From NCBI GenBank assembly GCA_023412635.1, contig JAEYNI010000311.1, positions 1 to 9,919 on the forward strand: a stretch of DNA of 9,919 bases. The letters run 5' to 3'. Below, one piece after another: positions 6,311-9,919 of this stretch. This DNA is from Bacillota bacterium. Lineage in GTDB: Bacteria; Bacillota; Clostridia; Acetivibrionales; DSM-1351. Every line of letters starts with the position of its first letter. The stretch's first letter is position 1. Both the position numbers and the translations under genes were made by a program. The notes below the pieces were generated by a model. That model was given only the letters and a program-made list of their open reading frames with translations, did not search any database and was not told the DNA's origin.

Positions 6311-7657
6311 TCAAGTGTCCGACGTGTTTATCTCATCCAAAGTTCGTCCCTTGGTTTCTACTCCGGCAACTGCGACTACAATTGCAACTACCGCAAAAAC
6401 TAATGTCAAAATTAAAAAAACATTGTTAAAGCCGGCCTGCTTTCCATTGGTTTGATAAATTACTCCCACAATATATGGCGCAGCTATAGCACCCAAACGT
6501 CCTACAGCAGCAGCCCAACCTGTTCCACTGCCACGAACCCTTGTAGGATATACCTCGGGAGTATATGCATATACAGCACCCCAGGCCCCAAGGCTGAAGA
6601 AGTATAGCAGGCAGCCCGACATCAGTATGGCAGTTACACTTTCCCCTTGTCCGAAGAGATACGCAGCCACCGCAGTACCTGCAAGATATATGGCTAAAAC
6701 AGCCTTGCGGCCTATTTTTTCTATAAGATATGCAGCGCTGTAATATCCCGGCAACTGCGCTATACACATGATCAATGTAAATTCAAAGCCCTCCACAAGA
6801 CTGAAACCCTTGCCCACCAGCAGTGTTGGCGTCCATAGTACAAAACCGTAATAACCGAAATTAATACCTAACCACAATACCCAGAGAACAATTGTACGTC
6901 TTATATAAACCTTTGACCACAATTCCGCAAGCATTACCCGACTATTTTTTGCTTCTTTAACTGTTCTGTCATAGAATGTATCTATATTTTTAATTCCTGC
7001 CTGCTGTTCCATTTTCGTTACAATTTCATCGGCTTCCTTTAGCAGTCCCTTTTGTTCAAGATATCTCGGAGATTCAGGAATCCCCTTTCTCAAGTAGGCC
7101 GCATAAAGGGCGGGAACTCCTCCCAGCAGAAAACCTATCCGCCAGCCATACACAGGTATAAGGAGATAGGCAATCAACGCAGCAATAATCCATCCCCAGG
7201 CCCAGAAGCTCTCCAGATATACCACCATCCGCCCACGGATTTTTGTCGGTGAAAACTCACTTACAAGTGTAGATGCTGCGGGTAATTCTCCTCCCAAGCC
7301 CAGACCCGTTAAAAATCTGAATAACAATAAAAGCGCGAAGTTTGGTGCCGCCGCCGATAACCCGCTGGCTACACCGAATAAAATAAGCGTATAGGTAACT
7401 ACTGTTCTCCTGCCCCATCTGTCGGAAACCATTCCGGCAACTGCTGCGCCGATAGCCATACCCACCGCAGAAGCGCTTCCCAGTAAACCCAGATCCGATG
7501 GCTCCAGCTTCCATTCATTTCCGATGGAAGCCATAACACCTGAAACCATTCCCTGGTCCATGGCATCAAACATCCAGCCTATTCCTGTTAAGAATAAAAC
7601 TCTCTTTAGTAATGAGGTAGCGGGTAATTTGTCAATTCTTTGAGATATACTGCTCAT
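6311..7657 (-). CDS. Major facilitator transporter, NiaP-like (possible niacin or aromatic acid uptake)
   Basis: This is a 448-residue integral membrane protein with about twelve hydrophobic segments. Family signs are the motif between helices 2 and 3 (GMVSDRWGRR, 75-84), the helix 4 signature RFLTGLGLGGELPAASTLVS (114-133), PESPRYLEQ (194-202) after helix 6, the long cytoplasmic loop (about 200-250), and YTPEVYPTRVRGSGTG (365-380). From memory the sequence closely resembles Bacillus NiaP (YceI), including GWMFDAMDQG at 27-36 and the ESFWAWGW segment at 149-156. Niacin is therefore a reasonable substrate guess, though aromatic acid carriers share these features. The start is ATG 7657 with a strong AGGAGGA at 7662-7668. 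It has its own promoter at 7708-7736 with a 21-base near-palindrome just upstream, and is followed by the AIM24 gene 26 nt later. Confidence 0.85.
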   Translation of the reverse strand: MSSISQRIDKLPATSLLKRVLFLTGIGWMFDAMDQGMVSGVMASIGNEWKLEPSDLGLLGSASAVGMAIGAAVAGMVSDRWGRRTVVTYTLILFGVASGLSAAAPNFALLLLFRFLTGLGLGGELPAASTLVSEFSPTKIRGRMVVYLESFWAWGWIIAALIAYLLIPVYGWRIGFLLGGVPALYAAYLRKGIPESPRYLEQKGLLKEADEIVTKMEQQAGIKNIDTFYDRTVKEAKNSRVMLAELWSKVYIRRTIVLWVLWLGINFGYYGFVLWTPTLLVGKGFSLVEGFEFTLIMCIAQLPGYYSAAYLIEKIGRKAVLAIYLAGTAVAAYLFGQGESVTAILMSGCLLYFFSLGAWGAVYAYTPEVYPTRVRGSGTGWAAAVGRLGAIAAPYIVGVIYQTNGKQAGFNNVFLILTLVFAVVAIVVAVAGVETKGRTLDEINTSDT

Positions 7658-7707
7658 AGGGTCCTCCTACAGATAGCTTATTTTCTGTCTTTAGATGCTA
7701 TTACCTC

Positions 7708-7736
7708 GTTATAACATTTTTTAATAAAATATGCAA
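7708..7736 (-). promoter_or_regulatory. Promoter of the NiaP-like transporter and AIM24 genes
   Basis: The minus strand shows -35 TTGCAT (7731-7736), a 17-base spacer ending in TGT, and -10 TATAAC (7708-7713), so it has an extended -10. RNA would begin near 7701, with a leader of about 44 nt. The leader contains ATAGC and GCTAT arms about 20 nt apart that could pair, but no riboswitch fold was recognised. Confidence 0.72.
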
Positions 7737-7759
7737 CAGCTACTAAAAAACTATATCAC

Positions 7760-7780
7760 GCTAAAGATTGAATCTTAAGC
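7760..7780. repeat. 21-base near-perfect palindrome, operator-like
   Basis: The arms GCTAAAGATT and AATCTTAAGC flank a single central G and match at nine of ten positions (7763/7777 differ). The site is 23 bases upstream of the -35 of the transporter promoter. A run of six T on the minus strand begins about ten bases after it, so a weak terminator for the glycosyltransferase gene is the alternative reading, but the gap makes a protein-binding site more likely. Confidence 0.5.
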
Positions 7781-7789
7781 ACATCGGAA

Positions 7790-7817
7790 TTGACACTCCC
7801 AAGGAGGCCTCTATAAC
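7790..7817 (+). promoter_or_regulatory. Possible plus-strand (antisense) promoter
   Basis: TTGACA (7790-7795), a 16-base spacer and TATAAC (7812-7817) form a near-consensus sigma-A promoter pointing right. No plus-strand gene follows. RNA starting near 7824 would be antisense to the 3' end of the glycosyltransferase gene at 7825-8883. It could be a chance match. Confidence 0.35.
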
Positions 7818-7824
7818 CCCAAAC

Positions 7825-8883
7825 CTAAGCTCTAAGTAATTCCAGCTTTCTCTTTTGTTGTACGATAATTGCTTCTAATTCCCGGAAATCACTAAATGAT
7901 AACATGGCTTTTGAAGCTCCAGTAAAATCCCTGTCAAGGATTTTCTTAATAATAATTTTATCTGATACTCTGCAATTTGGCAGATATTTTTCTCCTTCTT
8001 TCACAAACCAGTAATAGCTTTCAAATATTGAAGCAATGTCCTGCTCTTCTATAGTGTGAATGGATCTGCTCAACATCCACAAGAAATAATCCATATCCAG
8101 GTGAAACTTTAGAGAAATATAGTCTATTTTGTATTGCTTTGCAGCATCAACAAGAAGTTTTTGTGTATCGTTATACTCCTTAAAAAATGTTTTTGAAATA
8201 TTTTGAGTTAAAGATGGGCTCTCTTGATTTTCTCTGATCCGGTACTTGTATATTAAAACCGGAAGTGCTGTTATTTTTTCGGCCGCCATCATATACTTAA
8301 AAACAAATACGGCATCTTCTCCAATAGCATTTGCCGGGAAGCTTAAATTATGCTTTAATATAAATTCCTTACGATAAATTTTTGACCAGGTTGCGGGTGG
8401 GATATTGAGCAACTGCGGCTGTTTATACAAGGATGTATTTACAACAATTTCATCAACAGGCTTATAACTGCCCTCTGACTCCTTACGAAAATAATTATGT
8501 CCGGCTATTACAATATCAGATTCATATGTACTGATGGCATCGTACATTATCTTACAGGTATCCGGCATATACTTGTCATCAGAGTCTAAAAACATGATAT
8601 ACTTTCCAACTGCTCTTTGTATACCCACATTTCTGGGGTGACCAGCTCCACCTGAGTTTTGCGGCAAATGTACCGCTGTGAAGTTATCGTACTTTTTTGA
8701 ATATCTATCCATGATTTGACCGCTGTTATCTGTTGAGGAGTCGTTAACCATGATAACTTCGAAATTATTTAATCCGATAGATTGCACTGTCAAGCTTTCC
8801 AGACATTCTTCCAGATAATCCTCAACATTATAAACCGGAACAATCACTGAAATCTGATAATCTTTTTTTTGTTCAGCACACAT
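7825..8883 (-). CDS. Family 2 glycosyltransferase (GT-A fold)
   Basis: This 352-residue enzyme should transfer a sugar from a nucleotide donor to a glycan or surface acceptor in the cytoplasm. The GT2 domain spans about 10-215. It has ISVIVPVYN (11-19), VNDSSTDNSG (46-55), the metal-binding FLDSDD (98-103) and GED (188-190), the position of the catalytic acidic residue in this group. The C-terminal 130 residues are helical and unassigned. No membrane helix is seen. The start is ATG 8883; the best site, GGAAGG at 8894-8899, is about 10 nt away, a little far. The gene begins 70 nt after another glycosyltransferase with no terminator between, which points to one glycan-building operon. The general layout is that of GT2 enzymes of capsule, exopolysaccharide or teichoic acid loci. 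Donor and acceptor cannot be told. Confidence 0.9.
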   Translation of the reverse strand: MCAEQKKDYQISVIVPVYNVEDYLEECLESLTVQSIGLNNFEVIMVNDSSTDNSGQIMDRYSKKYDNFTAVHLPQNSGGAGHPRNVGIQRAVGKYIMFLDSDDKYMPDTCKIMYDAISTYESDIVIAGHNYFRKESEGSYKPVDEIVVNTSLYKQPQLLNIPPATWSKIYRKEFILKHNLSFPANAIGEDAVFVFKYMMAAEKITALPVLIYKYRIRENQESPSLTQNISKTFFKEYNDTQKLLVDAAKQYKIDYISLKFHLDMDYFLWMLSRSIHTIEEQDIASIFESYYWFVKEGEKYLPNCRVSDKIIIKKILDRDFTGASKAMLSFSDFRELEAIIVQQKRKLELLRA

Positions 8884-8953
8884 AATTATTCTACCTTCCT
8901 TTTTAATAAAATGTTTACATGTATGTTCTTGAGTACTCGAAATCAGGGAATTC

Positions 8954-9919
8954 TCAGCATCTTCCCAGAATAGAATCCTTTCTTATCTTTCTTGAGACTG
9001 GATAATATGCCGGAGGGTTGCAACAATCCAAAAGTTGAATCCAAATATCCAGGTCAGTATCTTCAACAAAATCATTTACAACAATTTTATAGTCATTTTT
9101 TGTGCTCAGCACCAAAATGGCTTGCTTAACTTCCTGAAGCTGCCCTTTATCATAAAAATCAATAATTGATTCGGGTTTATTGATTTTGTAGGTCTCCTCT
9201 ACACTTATAAACCTTGTTGCAATACTATTAAACAGTTCATATATTTCAGTATCACTACTATTTCTGAATGCTCCTCTGTTTTTTCTTAGAAATATTTCTG
9301 TATTTTCGCGCACTCCTTCAAGCTTGTCCTCGTCAACAAAAATTCCTGAGAATCCATGAAATTGGTGAAAAACCTCCAGTTTACTGTTTATTACTATTTT
9401 GATTCCTTGCTTGTAGGCTCTGTATACCATCTCAATATCTTCTACACCCCATTTTTTTAAATCCTCATCGAAGCCTCCGATACTTTCAAGCCACTTCTTG
9501 GGTAATGCCAGATTACAGCTCAAACAATATAAAAATGGACAATCCATTCTTGAAGAATTATATGACAGCTCATTAAAAATATCATGACGGAATTCAATAA
9601 GTTCTTTATAATCAAAGCTGAATCTGAATCTATCAAATACACTGCCGTCTTTAACACTGGTCACAGCCACTGTTTCAGGAATCATAATTCTGGTACCGAC
9701 TACCATTAAATCCTTCTTAACAGAAAAATATCTTTCCAGCTCAGAGAGGTAATCATCTTTCACCAAGATGTCGGCATCAATAAATATAATTCTCTCTCCT
9801 TCTGCGCATTTCCAGCCGACATTTCTTGCCCTGGAACGGCAGGAATCAGCATTTCTTTCAAGATAAATATATTTAATATTAAAGGATGCCTTGATATTCT
9901 TTACTGCTTCTTCTGTACC
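8954..9919 (-). CDS. Glycosyltransferase with galactosyltransferase-type C-terminal domain (5' end off-window)
   Basis: The frame stays open to the right edge, so 321 codons are seen and the start lies outside. Counting from the edge, residues 23-35 (NADSCRSRARNVG) and IIFIDADI (44-51) are typical of a GT2 domain, with Asp48-x-Asp50 as the metal-binding motif. The segment GGFDEDLKKWGVEDIEMVYR (about 148-167) is the GT7C-type acceptor and catalytic signature (W-G-x-E-D). Such two-part enzymes resemble chondroitin-polymerase-like and galactosyl- or N-acetylgalactosaminyl-transferases. The N-terminal VSVIIPTYN-type strand would lie to the right. A methionine-like TTG at 9766 is internal, since the DxD motif sits upstream of it. 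About 120 residues after the domain are unassigned. It probably shares a transcript with the glycosyltransferase 70 nt downstream. Confidence 0.88.
   Translation of the reverse strand, partial: GTEEAVKNIKASFNIKYIYLERNADSCRSRARNVGWKCAEGERIIFIDADILVKDDYLSELERYFSVKKDLMVVGTRIMIPETVAVTSVKDGSVFDRFRFSFDYKELIEFRHDIFNELSYNSSRMDCPFLYCLSCNLALPKKWLESIGGFDEDLKKWGVEDIEMVYRAYKQGIKIVINSKLEVFHQFHGFSGIFVDEDKLEGVRENTEIFLRKNRGAFRNSSDTEIYELFNSIATRFISVEETYKINKPESIIDFYDKGQLQEVKQAILVLSTKNDYKIVVNDFVEDTDLDIWIQLLDCCNPPAYYPVSRKIRKDSILGRC

Noticed and set aside
6426..6767. Second minus-strand frame of 113 codons within the transporter gene
   Set aside because: It is an out-of-frame shadow of the transporter, with random-looking composition.
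8929..8941. Palindrome around GAGTACTC between the two glycosyltransferases
   Set aside because: The core is only 8 bases, has no associated promoter and no U-run, and is too short to call an operator or terminator.

Overview
The window looks like the chromosome of an anaerobic, low-GC Clostridia-type Firmicute. The evidence is AT-rich intergenic DNA, strong AGGAGG-type ribosome binding sites, a Gram-positive LexA box, sigma-A type promoters, and an operon for an electron-bifurcating-type [FeFe] hydrogenase. A Ruminiclostridium-like cellulolytic clostridium would fit, but that is a guess from family resemblance. All ten genes lie on the minus strand, so the window reads right to left. No RNA gene, insertion sequence, CRISPR array or non-coding gap over 300 bases was seen.

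Right end (9919 to 7825): two GT-A fold glycosyltransferases. The first is cut by the window edge and has a C-terminal domain of galactosyltransferase type. The second is a complete family 2 enzyme. They probably belong to a surface polysaccharide or glycan locus extending beyond the window. Middle (7657 to 5529): a NiaP-like major facilitator transporter with its own promoter, followed 26 nt later by an AIM24-family protein.

Next (5500 to 5156): a compact unit with a near-consensus sigma-A promoter, a LexA (SOS) box in its spacer, a 73-residue WYL-like protein and a hairpin terminator. This is the most attractive candidate for something undescribed, because the sequence predicts DNA-damage control of a tiny stand-alone domain. 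Then come a DUF362 protein (5000 to 3990) and an unrecognised, charged, coiled-coil protein with a basic tail (3874 to 3212). A strong two-way terminator (3141 to 3182) closes that stretch.

Left end (3021 to 1): hydC-hydB-hydA, encoding the NuoE-like, NuoF-like and catalytic subunits of a multimeric NADH-linked [FeFe] hydrogenase. HydC and HydB pass electrons between NAD(H) and the iron-sulfur chain, and HydA (H-cluster domain off-window) makes or uses H2. HydB is unusual in two ways. It lacks the C-terminal two-cluster ferredoxin domain common in this family. Its NuoF-type 4Fe-4S motif has lost the third cysteine (now Gly488) but gained a cysteine three residues after the fourth ligand (Cys531).
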